Part shown: positions 1 to 8,376 of the stretch, piece after piece
Layout: every line of letters starts with the position of its first letter
Position numbering within the stretch: the stretch's first letter is position 1
Assembly (NCBI GenBank): GCA_018624035.1
Contig: JAAZUU010000008.1
Span: forward strand, 1-36,896
Source: Rhodobiaceae bacterium
GTDB lineage: Bacteria; Pseudomonadota; Alphaproteobacteria; Puniceispirillales; Puniceispirillaceae
Direction of reading: 5' to 3'
DNA: 36,896 bases
The notes under the pieces: generated by a model
Told to the model about the DNA's origin: nothing
Database searches by the model: none
What the model saw: the letters and a program-made list of their open reading frames with translations, nothing else
Position numbers and translations under genes: made by a program

Positions 1-837
1 GTGTCGGTCTTCGGCAATTTCATTTTCTCTGATGTCCCCGAAAATGGCGTGTCGGTGGTGGTGACGGCGGCCGAGGATCATGACCTCGCCATGGGTCTCG
101 CAGATGAAATCGCGCAAATGGCCTGGCGACGGCGGCATGATTTCAGACGTGAGCTGACGTCGGTATCGGAGGCGGTGGAGATGGCTCTGGACCATGACAG
201 GAAGCCGCTGATCTTTTCCGAGGCGGGGGACAATCCCGGCGGTGGCGGGTCCGGCCGAACCACGCAGCTGCTGGCTGAACTGATCAAGGCAGAGGCGCAG
301 AATGTTTTTTATGGGTCCTTCTTTGATCCCGACCTGGCGGCGGACGCGCATCGCGCCGGCGTCGGTGGCAGGCTTGTTGCGAAATTCAATCGCCACCGGG
401 GGGCAGCGGACTGGGAGATGTGGGACACGCCGCTGGAGGTTGAGGCGGAGATCATCGGATTGATCGACGGCGATGTCGTTGGCAGGCGGGGCATGCTGCA
501 GGGCCGCCGGATGCATCTCGGCAAATCCGCGCTGTTGCGGATCGGCGGTATTGACGTCGTGATCATTTCGGACCGCGCGCAGACAGCGGACCCGGTATTC
601 TTTGAGATGTTCGGTCTGAACGTGGCAGAGGCCCAGACCGTGATCGTCAAGTCCAGGGGGCATTTCAGGGCGGGCTTCAATATATGGTTTTCGCGTGAAC
701 AGACTTTCGAGATCGATACCGCCGGATTGACATCGCCTGTTTTGAGCCGGTGGAACTTCACCCGCATAAACCGGCCCAGCTACCCGTTGGACGAGGACAC
801 GGAATGGGCGTGCCAGACGTCGTCGCCCGAGGGCTGA
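1..837 (+). CDS. MlrC-family (M81) metallopeptidase, C-terminal part, 5' end outside the window
   Basis: The 278 residues match the C-terminal half of the MlrC/M81 family, the zinc metallopeptidases first known from microcystin degradation. Seen directly: a DNPGGGGSG motif near residues 77-85, SDRAQTADPVFFEMFGLN near 191-208, and the VKSRGHFRAGF segment near 217-227, all typical of the MlrC C-terminal domain. Family members are about 480-500 residues long, so roughly 200 N-terminal residues, including the metal-binding domain, lie left of base 1. The GTG at base 1 is an in-frame codon and probably not the true start. The gene is followed by about 200 bp without a convincing gene and then a gamma-glutamyltransferase on the same strand, so a role in breaking down peptides or amide-linked compounds is plausible. 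The actual substrate of non-cyanotoxin homologues is unknown. The family call is firm; the function is broad. Confidence 0.85.
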   Translation: MSVFGNFIFSDVPENGVSVVVTAAEDHDLAMGLADEIAQMAWRRRHDFRRELTSVSEAVEMALDHDRKPLIFSEAGDNPGGGGSGRTTQLLAELIKAEAQNVFYGSFFDPDLAADAHRAGVGGRLVAKFNRHRGAADWEMWDTPLEVEAEIIGLIDGDVVGRRGMLQGRRMHLGKSALLRIGGIDVVIISDRAQTADPVFFEMFGLNVAEAQTVIVKSRGHFRAGFNIWFSREQTFEIDTAGLTSPVLSRWNFTRINRPSYPLDEDTEWACQTSSPEG

Positions 838-1041
838 ATCGCCGGAAACCCCCGGTTGAATGCCATCGCCGCGACAGGAAGCTGTGCGGATGAACCTCTC
901 CGCCTTTTCATGGTTTCATGGTGTCACAGGGACGGTCCGGTGGATGCGGCAAGATGGGGTGTTCGACCTCGCTATGGTAATTTCGCCGAGCCTGTTGTTT
1001 GATCATGGCGAACCGAAACCTGTCCTTTCAGGAGTGTCCAA

Positions 1042-2652
1042 ATGGCAAAGTGTATGATTTCCGCACCACAACCGGAAGCCGTTGAGGCCGGCCTGGAGAC
1101 ATTCAAGCGCGGCGGCAATGTGATGGATGCCGCAATAACCGCGGCCATGGTGCAGACGGTTGTCGACCCACAGATGTGCGGCATTGCCGGGTTCGGATCA
1201 ATGCAGATCATCAGGCCCGGCGCGGGCGAAAGCAGCTTCATTGACTTTCATGGCAGCGCTCCCTTGGCCACAACCCCCGATATGTGGGAGCACTTGATCG
1301 AGCGCGAATGTGATGACGGGTTCGGCTTTGTCCTGAAGGGGCGGGTGAACGAATTCGGCTACACCTCGATGACATCGCCAATGACATTGCGCGCGATGGA
1401 CCTGGCGTTGTCAAAATATGGCTCGATGTCGCTTGGTGATGTGATGAAGCCAGCCATTGAATATTGCTTTGACGGGTTTGCCGTGCGGCCCAAGGTCCAT
1501 GCCTTCTGGATGCAGCCGGCGCAGGCCGGCCGGATGGAACGCATCGCGGTGGTCAACAAGCTGCCGGCTTCGCGGAAGATCTATCTTGATTCGCAGGGTG
1601 AGCTGCTGAAGATTGGCGATTGCTTGAAAAACCCTGACATGGGGCGCACCTATCAGCAGATTGCCGACGAAGGGGTGGAGGCGTTTTACAGCGGTTCCAT
1701 CGCCGACGCCATCGAGGCCGATATGCGTGCGCATGGCGGGCTTCTGACCAAACAGGATCTCGCCAACTGCGCGGCCGTGCCAAATCCGCCTCTGGTTGGC
1801 CATTACCGCGGTTTGGAGGTGGCGACCAACCAGCTTCCCGGCGGGGGCCTGATGATCCTGCTGATGCTCAACATTCTCGAATGTTTTGATCTTGTCGGTA
1901 TGGGGCATAACTCGGCTGCCTATATCGCGACGGTCGCCGAGGCGATGAAGCTGGCCACCATCGACAAGGACCTCAGCATGGGCGACCCGAACTTTGTCGA
2001 CGTGCCTGTCGAGCGGTTGTTGTCAAAATCTTACGCAAAGTCGCTGGCTGACCGCATCCGGGCCGGTGAAAAGGCGCATGTCAGGCGGTTGAATACAGGC
2101 GCCCCGGAAAGCAAGGATACAACGCATCTTGTCGTTGCCGACAGTGACGGCAATGTTGTCAATCTGACGCATTCGCTTGGCTCCAGCTCCGGTGTGATCA
2201 CTGATGGCCTTGGGTTCATGTACAATAACTGCATGATGGTTTTTGACCCGCGCCCGGGTCATGTCGGCTCGCTGGCGCCCGGCAAGGCCCGTTTCACCGC
2301 CATGTGCCCGACGGTGTTTTCAAGGGACGGGGCGCCAATGCTGGCGGTCGGCGCGCCGGGTGGCACCACCATCACGATGGGCGTGCTTCAGGCAATCCTG
2401 AATGTGGTCGATTTCGGCATGACGGCACATGAGGCGGTGTCCGCGCCACGTTTCTGTGCCACGTCGGACGTCATTGAACTGACCAACCGCATCTTCCGGT
2501 CAGTGGAGACCGAACTGAATGCGGCAGGTTACGAGACCGCCCGGTATGCCGCCAGCTATGTCACGCCAATCGTGCATGCGGTGCGGATCATTGACGGGAA
2601 ACTTGATGGCGGTGCCGACCCGGCCGGGGACGGTATGGCGGCATCCTGCTGA
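1042..2652 (+). CDS. Gamma-glutamyltransferase family protein, no signal peptide
   Basis: This 536-residue protein belongs to the gamma-glutamyltranspeptidase (Ntn-hydrolase) family, which transfers or hydrolyses gamma-glutamyl groups after self-cleavage. The cleavage and nucleophile site is visible as DTTHLVVADSDGNVV, with the nucleophile probably Thr360. SLGSSSG follows, and GAPGGTTITMG near residue 450 is the oxyanion/glycine-pair region. The N-terminus (MAKCMISAPQPEAVEAG) has no hydrophobic signal segment, unlike the periplasmic E. coli enzyme, so it looks cytosolic. The ATG is preceded by CAGGAG at a good distance. The stop lies 9 nt from the end of a convergent carboxypeptidase-G2-like gene. 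Related acylases, such as cephalosporin acylases, share the fold, so the substrate could be another gamma-glutamyl amide rather than glutathione. Family call firm, substrate unknown. Confidence 0.9.
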   Translation: MAKCMISAPQPEAVEAGLETFKRGGNVMDAAITAAMVQTVVDPQMCGIAGFGSMQIIRPGAGESSFIDFHGSAPLATTPDMWEHLIERECDDGFGFVLKGRVNEFGYTSMTSPMTLRAMDLALSKYGSMSLGDVMKPAIEYCFDGFAVRPKVHAFWMQPAQAGRMERIAVVNKLPASRKIYLDSQGELLKIGDCLKNPDMGRTYQQIADEGVEAFYSGSIADAIEADMRAHGGLLTKQDLANCAAVPNPPLVGHYRGLEVATNQLPGGGLMILLMLNILECFDLVGMGHNSAAYIATVAEAMKLATIDKDLSMGDPNFVDVPVERLLSKSYAKSLADRIRAGEKAHVRRLNTGAPESKDTTHLVVADSDGNVVNLTHSLGSSSGVITDGLGFMYNNCMMVFDPRPGHVGSLAPGKARFTAMCPTVFSRDGAPMLAVGAPGGTTITMGVLQAILNVVDFGMTAHEAVSAPRFCATSDVIELTNRIFRSVETELNAAGYETARYAASYVTPIVHAVRIIDGKLDGGADPAGDGMAASC

Positions 2653-2661
2653 TGGTCTCTG

Positions 2662-3828
2662 TCAGAGGCCGCTGCTTGTCGGCTGGTTCGCAAGTTTCAG
2701 GATCGTGCGCGCGATGAAACGCGCCCGTTCGGCGAGACTGTCGATCTCCATCCATTCATCGGGGCGGTGATAATTGCCGCCGACCGGTCCGACGCCACAG
2801 ATTACCGGTGTGCCGGCGGCGGCGATGAAGCCGCTGTCGGCGCAACCGCCCGAATGATCCCCCGCAACCTCCACGCCATCCTGCGCGGCAATCTGCCGGT
2901 AGATGTCAAACAGCTCGGCCGACCGTTCCGACGGGTTGAGCGGGTAGAATTCACCCTTGATCTGCAGGGATGATGACGTGCCGTCGACTGTTGTTGTCTC
3001 GCAGATGGCACTGACCCTCGACAGGATATGCTCACGATCAGGGTGGTCCCGGTAGCGGATATCGATTGCACAATTCGCATCGGCGGCAACGGTATTCACC
3101 GATTGTCCACCCCCGACCAGCCCGACATTGATTGTGATGCCCCGTTCAAGATCGGTCAGCGCGTGGAGCGCCTGGACCTTTCGCGCCAGCTCCTCGATGG
3201 CGCTTCGCCCGTCCTCGAAGAATCCTCCGGAATGCGCCGCAACACCGGTTATGTCGCATCGGCAGAAGATTCCCCCTTTGCGTTGGGTGACGATATTGCC
3301 ATTGGGTCGGCTTGGTTCACTGTTGAAGGCGAGACGCGCCTTTTCCGCCTCGGCGGTGATCACATCCTTTGATGCGGGCGATCCGATTTCCTCATCACCG
3401 GTAAACAATCCGACAAGCGGGTTCGGATGACCGCCAAATTTGTGGAAGGCGGCGAGGATGAAGGCGTTGATTACAAGGCCGGGCTTCATATCCGCAACGC
3501 CCGGCCCAAAGGCCTTGCCATCGGCAGTCGAGAAAGGGCGTTTTTCCACCTCGCCTGTCTGGAACACCGTGTCACGATGGCCGCAAAGAAGAATTGGCTG
3601 ATTGCCGTCCCCGCCGGACACCACGGCCCGAATGGCGTCTCCATATACCTCAAGCGGGATGGTTTCATGCGGGATTTCATGTTGATCAAGGAATGACACA
3701 AGCCGTGCCCCGACGCGGTCCACGCCGGCCTTGTCAAAACTGTTGCTGTCGATATCGACAAGATCCTTCAGCAGCGCCAGCATGTTGTCCTGTTGCTGGT
3801 TCAGCCATTCGATAATCGGTTCACTCAT
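2662..3828 (-). CDS. M20 family metallopeptidase, carboxypeptidase G2-like
   Basis: A 388-residue zinc peptidase of the M20 family. The dizinc-site motifs appear in order: LLCGHRDTVF (His and Asp ligands), GPGVADMKPG (bridging Asp), FTGDEEIGSP (general base and ligand Glu), and near the C-terminus VGGNYHRPDEW (final His). The wording of these motifs is closest to carboxypeptidase G2, which removes C-terminal glutamate from folates and similar conjugates. I chose the ATG at 3826-3828 because GAGGGTG precedes it. A GTG 18 nt upstream would overlap the preceding exporter gene. The exporter stop lies only 4 nt before this start, so the two form a translationally linked pair. With the convergent gamma-glutamyltransferase this suggests handling of glutamyl conjugates, which is inference. 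Confidence 0.9.
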   Translation of the reverse strand: MSEPIIEWLNQQQDNMLALLKDLVDIDSNSFDKAGVDRVGARLVSFLDQHEIPHETIPLEVYGDAIRAVVSGGDGNQPILLCGHRDTVFQTGEVEKRPFSTADGKAFGPGVADMKPGLVINAFILAAFHKFGGHPNPLVGLFTGDEEIGSPASKDVITAEAEKARLAFNSEPSRPNGNIVTQRKGGIFCRCDITGVAAHSGGFFEDGRSAIEELARKVQALHALTDLERGITINVGLVGGGQSVNTVAADANCAIDIRYRDHPDREHILSRVSAICETTTVDGTSSSLQIKGEFYPLNPSERSAELFDIYRQIAAQDGVEVAGDHSGGCADSGFIAAAGTPVICGVGPVGGNYHRPDEWMEIDSLAERARFIARTILKLANQPTSSGL

Positions 3829-3832
3829 CCGT

Positions 3833-4756
3833 TCACCCTCTGTCACCGGGAAGTGTTTCTCTTGCCGTCACCTTCCGTTCGGACATTTCACGCCGAATGA
3901 CATAGAAAGACGAGCCAAAAATTATGCTGGCGCCCACCCATGTCCAGATATCCGACAATTCACCAAACAATATCCATCCGAACAGCATGGCAAATGGTAG
4001 GCGGGCATAATCGACACCCGCCACGAAGGAAGCATCCGCCAGCTTGTAGGCCCTGGTCAATGTGACATGTCCGATCACGGCCACCGGGCCGGTTACAGCC
4101 AGAATCAGCCAGACCTTCATTTCCGGCCATTCCCAGACATAGAGCGCCGGCAAAAGTGCCAGAGGCACCATGATCAGATGCGAGATGAAGACGATGACAA
4201 GCGGGTCATCCTTGCGCGTCAGATGTTTCACGACGAGCATCGAACAGCCCATCGCCAGAGCCGAGCCGATGGCGACGATGTGGCCAAGGCTGACCTCGGT
4301 AATTCCGGGCCTGAGAATAATGAACGCGCCGATGAACCCGATCATGATCGCAAGCCACCGCCGCAGCCGAACGGTTTCTCCAAGAAACAGGGCGGCCCCC
4401 ATCGTGGTGAAGAGCGGTGCAAGGAAGCTGAGCGCTGTCTGCTCACCGATGGGAATGAGCGTGACAGCAAAAAACCATGCCCACATCGCGATGATGCCGA
4501 CAACGGCCCGAAAGACATAGGTCTTGAATTGCGTGGTCGCGATGGTGCCGATGCCGCTGCGCAATACCAGGACCAGCAGGATCAGAAAGGCAAACAACAC
4601 ACGGCAGAAAACAGTTTGAAACGAATTTACGTCGTATTGTCCCAGCAATCTGCCAAGCGCGGCGAGAAGCGACAGGGCAACGCAGGACACAAGCATCCAG
4701 AAGGCAGACTGCAATGTCTTGTCTGCGTTTTTTAAAAAATGTGCCGAAAAATCCAA
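3833..4756 (-). CDS. EamA/DMT-superfamily transporter
   Basis: This 307-residue protein is an integral membrane protein of the drug/metabolite transporter superfamily, with two EamA repeats and about ten predicted membrane segments. Examples are the hydrophobic stretches at residues 17-34, 50-65 and 80-105 and the typical repeat end LGETVRLRRWLAIMIGFIGA. The second repeat ends FGSSFYVIRREMSERK, giving a short basic cytoplasmic tail. The reading frame closes with TAA two codons upstream of position 4756, so the first possible start is a TTG there, preceded by AAGGTAA. An internal ATG at residue 22 would cut into the first membrane segment. It is the first gene of a two-gene minus-strand unit with the M20 peptidase, and may export a product or an amino acid. 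Substrate specificity cannot be read from the sequence. Confidence 0.88.
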   Translation of the reverse strand: MDFSAHFLKNADKTLQSAFWMLVSCVALSLLAALGRLLGQYDVNSFQTVFCRVLFAFLILLVLVLRSGIGTIATTQFKTYVFRAVVGIIAMWAWFFAVTLIPIGEQTALSFLAPLFTTMGAALFLGETVRLRRWLAIMIGFIGAFIILRPGITEVSLGHIVAIGSALAMGCSMLVVKHLTRKDDPLVIVFISHLIMVPLALLPALYVWEWPEMKVWLILAVTGPVAVIGHVTLTRAYKLADASFVAGVDYARLPFAMLFGWILFGELSDIWTWVGASIIFGSSFYVIRREMSERKVTARETLPGDRG

Positions 4757-4899
4757 TGGTTACCTTATCAACTGGTCGTTCGCGCCTGCCGCGAATGCAG
4801 CGAGGTGGCGGCTGTCGAAATGACAACAATTCAAATTCCACAAAGCATGCCGGCCATCACCGCCGGGCGCAACAAATCAATCAAGGGCATCGCAGGGCC

Positions 4900-4929
4900 T
4901 TGGCAAGTCCCGATGCCTGTGCTTACGAT
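4900..4929 (+). promoter_or_regulatory. Candidate sigma70-type promoter for the first ABC operon
   Basis: TTGGCA at 4900-4905 and TACGAT at 4924-4929 are separated by 18 bp. They lie about 43 bp before the substrate-binding protein ATG, which has a strong AGGAGG-type ribosome binding site just upstream. This is by eye only and other boxes in the 215-bp divergent interval are possible. Confidence 0.3.
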
Positions 4930-4971
4930 GAAAGCCTGGCACGACAATGTTGAGTTGCAGGAGGATTCAAT

Positions 4972-6489
4972 ATGAAAAGACAGTTTTTATTGACCATCAC
5001 CAGCATGGCGCTGGCCGCCGGGATCTCCGGTGTCGCGCATGCAGGAAAATCGGACGACACGCTCAATGTCGCGATTGATAGAGAGCTTGAGTCGGTCGAC
5101 AATTATTACAATACGGCCCGTGAAGGCATCGTGATTTCACGGATGGTGTGGGACGCGCTTCTCTATCGCGACCCGGCCACCAACGAATATCTGCCGAACC
5201 TGGCCACCTCATACAAATGGGTTGATTCCACAACCCTCGAGTTTGATCTGCGCAAGGGCGTGACATTCCACAATGGCGAGAAATTCGACGCTGATGATGT
5301 CGTCTACACCCTTGACTATGTCTCGGATCCGAATAACGGCGCCAAGCCGGCAAGAAATGTGAACTGGTGGGCTTCAACCGAGAAGCTTGGTGATTACAAG
5401 GTCAGGTTGAACCTCAAGAAAGAATTTCCGGCCGCGCTGGAATTTCTTTCCGGTCCGATTGTGATGTATCCGAATGAATATTACGCGGAGGTTGGCCCGG
5501 AAGGGATGGCCCTCAAGCCTGTTGGCACGGGTCCATATGCCGTAACGAGCGTCGAGCCCGGCAAGCGCTACAAGTTCAAGAAATATGACGGCTACCATTC
5601 CTCCAGCCCGAAGGGGCAGGCCAATATCGGCAATGTTGTCATCCGCACCATCGCGGAAAGCAACACCCAGCTTGCCGAACTGTTTTCCGGCGGCATTGAC
5701 TGGATCTGGAAGGTGAAGCCGGATCAGGCCGAGCGCATAGAGGCGCAAGGCCAGTTCACCGTCAAGAATTCATCGACCATGCGAATTGGCTATCTGAATT
5801 TTGACGCCATGGGCCGACACAGCAAGAATCCGATGAACGATGTTCGGGTGCGGCGCGCCATCGCCCACGCCATTGACCGTGAGGGCATTGTGAATGCGCT
5901 CGTCAAGGGCGAGTCCATGGTGGTGCATTCGCTGTGCTTCCCGTCACAGTTCGGCTGCACGCAGGACGTGCCGAAATATGACTACAACCCGGAGAAGGCC
6001 AAGCAGCTCCTGGCCGAGGCCGGCTATGTGGATGGTTTTGAAATTCCGTTCCTTGCCTATCGCAACCGGGATTATGCCGAGGCGATGATCAACAATCTGA
6101 ACGCAGTGGGTATCAAGACGAACTTTGAATATCTGAAATATGCCGCGTTCAGGGACAAGGTGCAGGATGGTGGATCACCGTTCAATTTCGGCACCTGGGG
6201 GTCATATTCGATCAATGACGTCTCTGCCATCACAAGCCACTTCCAGTCTGGCGGCAAGGATGATTATTCGAAGGATGCCGAGGTCATCAAGCAGCTTGGC
6301 ATCGGCGATTCCTCGGTTGATCCGACCGTCCGACAGGACGCCTATAAAGCGGCGCTCTCGCGTATTTCGGGCGAGGTGTTCATGTTCCCACTGTGGTCAT
6401 ACAACACCTGGTATGCGTTTTCGAAAGAGGTGGATTTCAACCCGACACCGGATGAGATCCCGCGCTTCTTCACAGCCAAGTGGCTGTAG
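4972..6489 (+). CDS. ABC transporter substrate-binding protein (SBP_bac_5, peptide/opine type)
   Basis: A 505-residue periplasmic solute-binding protein of family 5, the DppA/OppA class. A Sec signal peptide is clear: MKR, a hydrophobic core TITSMALAAGISGV, and a likely cleavage after AHA near residue 24. It lacks a lipobox cysteine. Family hallmarks include YLPNLATSYKWVD, LRKGVTFHNGEKFDADDVVYTLDYV near residues 95-120, and VRRAIAHAIDREGIV near 294-308. The start is supported by CAGGAGG upstream. It opens a five-gene operon with two permeases and two ATPases (4972-10349), so it sets the specificity of that importer. Nearby peptidases and the amidase suggest a peptide or amide ligand. Opines, glutathione or sugars are bound by other members, so the ligand is open. 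Confidence 0.93.
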   Translation: MKRQFLLTITSMALAAGISGVAHAGKSDDTLNVAIDRELESVDNYYNTAREGIVISRMVWDALLYRDPATNEYLPNLATSYKWVDSTTLEFDLRKGVTFHNGEKFDADDVVYTLDYVSDPNNGAKPARNVNWWASTEKLGDYKVRLNLKKEFPAALEFLSGPIVMYPNEYYAEVGPEGMALKPVGTGPYAVTSVEPGKRYKFKKYDGYHSSSPKGQANIGNVVIRTIAESNTQLAELFSGGIDWIWKVKPDQAERIEAQGQFTVKNSSTMRIGYLNFDAMGRHSKNPMNDVRVRRAIAHAIDREGIVNALVKGESMVVHSLCFPSQFGCTQDVPKYDYNPEKAKQLLAEAGYVDGFEIPFLAYRNRDYAEAMINNLNAVGIKTNFEYLKYAAFRDKVQDGGSPFNFGTWGSYSINDVSAITSHFQSGGKDDYSKDAEVIKQLGIGDSSVDPTVRQDAYKAALSRISGEVFMFPLWSYNTWYAFSKEVDFNPTPDEIPRFFTAKWL

Positions 6490-6500
6490 ACCAATACGCC

Positions 6501-6526
6501 ATCTGCGCGCCGAAAGGCGCGCAGAT
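6501..6526 (+). other. Perfect intercistronic hairpin after the substrate-binding protein gene
   Basis: Bases 6501-6511 (ATCTGCGCGCC) pair perfectly with 6516-6526 around a GAAA tetraloop. The hairpin sits 11 nt past the SBP stop codon and 33 nt before the permease start, and no T-run follows. Such structures between an SBP gene and its permease usually protect the upstream mRNA or reduce readthrough, giving more SBP than permease. That role is inferred here. Confidence 0.75.
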
Positions 6527-6559
6527 ACCTTTGTCAGTGGCAATTTGATGCGTTAAGCG

Positions 6560-7477
6560 ATGATTTACTACACGATAAAGCGTCTGGGTCTTGCATTGCT
6601 GGTGGCACTCACGGTGTCATTCATCAGTTTCGGATTGCTGTATCTTTCAAGCGATCCGGCCATCGCGATGGCGGGCGAGACAGCCTCGGACGCGGATATC
6701 GAGGCGATCAGAAAGCTGTATGGTTTTGACCGGCCCATCCTTGTTCAGTATTTCGACTGGCTGCAACGCGCCATGGGCGGCGATCTTGGCAAGAGCTATT
6801 ACTTCCGCACGGATGTAAGCTCCCTGATCGGCGAGAGATTGCCGACGACAATGACGCTTGGCGTGTGTGCCATCACTTTTGCGATTGTCCTGTCGGTTCC
6901 GCTTGGCGTGGCTGCCGCGATCCGCCCGAACAGTCTGGTCGACCGGGTGGCCCTGTTCCTGTCTGTGATGGGCCAGGCGCTGCCAAGCTTCTGGTTTGCC
7001 CTGATGCTGATTGTGTTCCTGTCGGTGAATTTGCGGCTCCTGCCAACATCCGGTTCGGACACCTGGCTGCATTTTGTCATGCCAACCGTCGTTCTGGGAT
7101 ATTATGCGGCGCCGGCCATCATGAGGCTTACACGTACCGGCATGCTCGAGGTTCTGAGCACGGATTACATAAGGACGGCCCGTGCCAAGGGGCTTCGGCC
7201 CTGGGTAGTGCTGTTCAAGCATGCCTTGCGCAATGCGATCATTCCCGTTGTCAGCCTTGCCGCCGTGCAGTTCGGCTTCATGCTGGGGGGATCCATCGTT
7301 GTTGAGACCATCTTTGCCCTTCATGGGGCCGGGTTCCTGGCATGGGAGTCGATCACCCGTAATGATCTGCCGACGGTGCAGGGGCTGATACTGGTGTTCT
7401 CGCTCTTTTATATCGTTCTCACCTTTTTTGCTGATCTTTTGAATGCATGGCTTGATCCGCGCATCAGGATAAATTGA
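6560..7477 (+). CDS. ABC transporter permease, DppB/OppB type
   Basis: A 305-residue inner-membrane permease of the BPD_transp_1 family. It begins with the family-typical segment MIYYTIKRLGLALLVALTVSF. The cytoplasmic coupling (EAA) loop is RTARAKGLRPWVVLFKHALR near residues 203-222, followed by NAIIPVVSL. The C-terminus DLLNAWLDPRIRIN is also typical of DppB. About six membrane spans can be seen. Its stop overlaps the start of the next permease by one base (TGATG), indicating translational coupling. It partners the DppC-type permease and the two ATPases that follow. No substrate information can be read from it. Confidence 0.93.
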   Translation: MIYYTIKRLGLALLVALTVSFISFGLLYLSSDPAIAMAGETASDADIEAIRKLYGFDRPILVQYFDWLQRAMGGDLGKSYYFRTDVSSLIGERLPTTMTLGVCAITFAIVLSVPLGVAAAIRPNSLVDRVALFLSVMGQALPSFWFALMLIVFLSVNLRLLPTSGSDTWLHFVMPTVVLGYYAAPAIMRLTRTGMLEVLSTDYIRTARAKGLRPWVVLFKHALRNAIIPVVSLAAVQFGFMLGGSIVVETIFALHGAGFLAWESITRNDLPTVQGLILVFSLFYIVLTFFADLLNAWLDPRIRIN

Positions 7478-8367
7478 TGGCTTCTTCAGACAGTCAACCC
7501 AACGACGCCACCTCCGTCTACGGCCTGATGAAAAAGCGGGTGCGGGGTCATCAGGGCATGATCATCGGTTCGCTGATCGTCCTGTCGGTCCTGCTGATCG
7601 CGCTTCTTGCTCCATTGATTGCGCCACATGATCCCTATCAACAGGATCTGCTGAAACGGTTGATCCCGCCGGTATGGGACAGCCGAGGAAGCTGGGAACA
7701 TATTCTTGGCACGGATCATCTTGGACGGGATTACCTGTCACGTCTGATCTACGGCGCCAGGATTTCCCTGCTGATAGGTATTGGCGCGGCGCTGATATCC
7801 GGCATTATCGGGACGATCATGGGCGTCATGGCAGGCTATTTCGGTGGCCGTGTGGACATGATCGTGACCTTCATGATCACGGTAAGGCTTTCCATGCCGG
7901 TGGTGCTTGTCGCGCTGGCGGTTGTGGCGATTGTCGGTGGCTCGCTGCAGGTTGTGATCACCGTGCTTGGTCTTTTGTTGTGGGATCGCTTTGCCGTTGT
8001 CATGCGATCCTCCACATTGCAGATCCGGTCCATGGACTATGTTGCCGCGGCGCGGGCGGTAGGCTGTTCGACATCGCGTGTTCTTGTGACCGAGGTCATG
8101 CCGAATGTCGTCAACAATCTGATCGTCATTGCGACGATTGAAATCGCCCATGCGATCATTCTGGAAGCAGCCCTGTCTTTCCTTGGGCTTGGTGTCCAGC
8201 CGCCATTGCCGTCCTGGGGGCTTATGGTCTCGGAGGGAAAGGACATGATGCTTTTTGAGGCCTGGCTGATCACCATCCCGGGCGTTGCGCTGTTCCTGCT
8301 GGTTCTGGCGATCAATCTGATGGGCGACGGGGTTCGAGATATTACCGCGCCGGAAAACCGGAACTAG
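7477..8367 (+). CDS. ABC transporter permease, DppC/OppC type
   Basis: A 296-residue permease partner. The N-terminal cytoplasmic tail is followed by one membrane span at MIIGSLIVLSVLLIALLAPL and the signature APHDPYQQD. Next come ILGTDHLGRDYLSRLIYGARISL, the DppC hallmark, and a coupling loop around YVAAARAVGCSTSRVLVTEVMPN. The end, LMGDGVRDITAPENRN, is canonical. I start it at the ATG at 7477, which shares a base with the TGA of the upstream permease; a TTG one codon earlier is also in frame but less likely. The downstream ATPase begins 9 nt after the stop behind an AGGAGG site. Confidence 0.93.
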   Translation: MASSDSQPNDATSVYGLMKKRVRGHQGMIIGSLIVLSVLLIALLAPLIAPHDPYQQDLLKRLIPPVWDSRGSWEHILGTDHLGRDYLSRLIYGARISLLIGIGAALISGIIGTIMGVMAGYFGGRVDMIVTFMITVRLSMPVVLVALAVVAIVGGSLQVVITVLGLLLWDRFAVVMRSSTLQIRSMDYVAAARAVGCSTSRVLVTEVMPNVVNNLIVIATIEIAHAIILEAALSFLGLGVQPPLPSWGLMVSEGKDMMLFEAWLITIPGVALFLLVLAINLMGDGVRDITAPENRN

Positions 8368-8376
8368 GAGGCCGAG

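Noticed and set aside
860-1041. Small plus-strand frame between the MlrC and gamma-glutamyltransferase genes
   Set aside because: It runs into the start of the gamma-glutamyltransferase in another frame and shows no recognisable features. The interval is most likely leader sequence.
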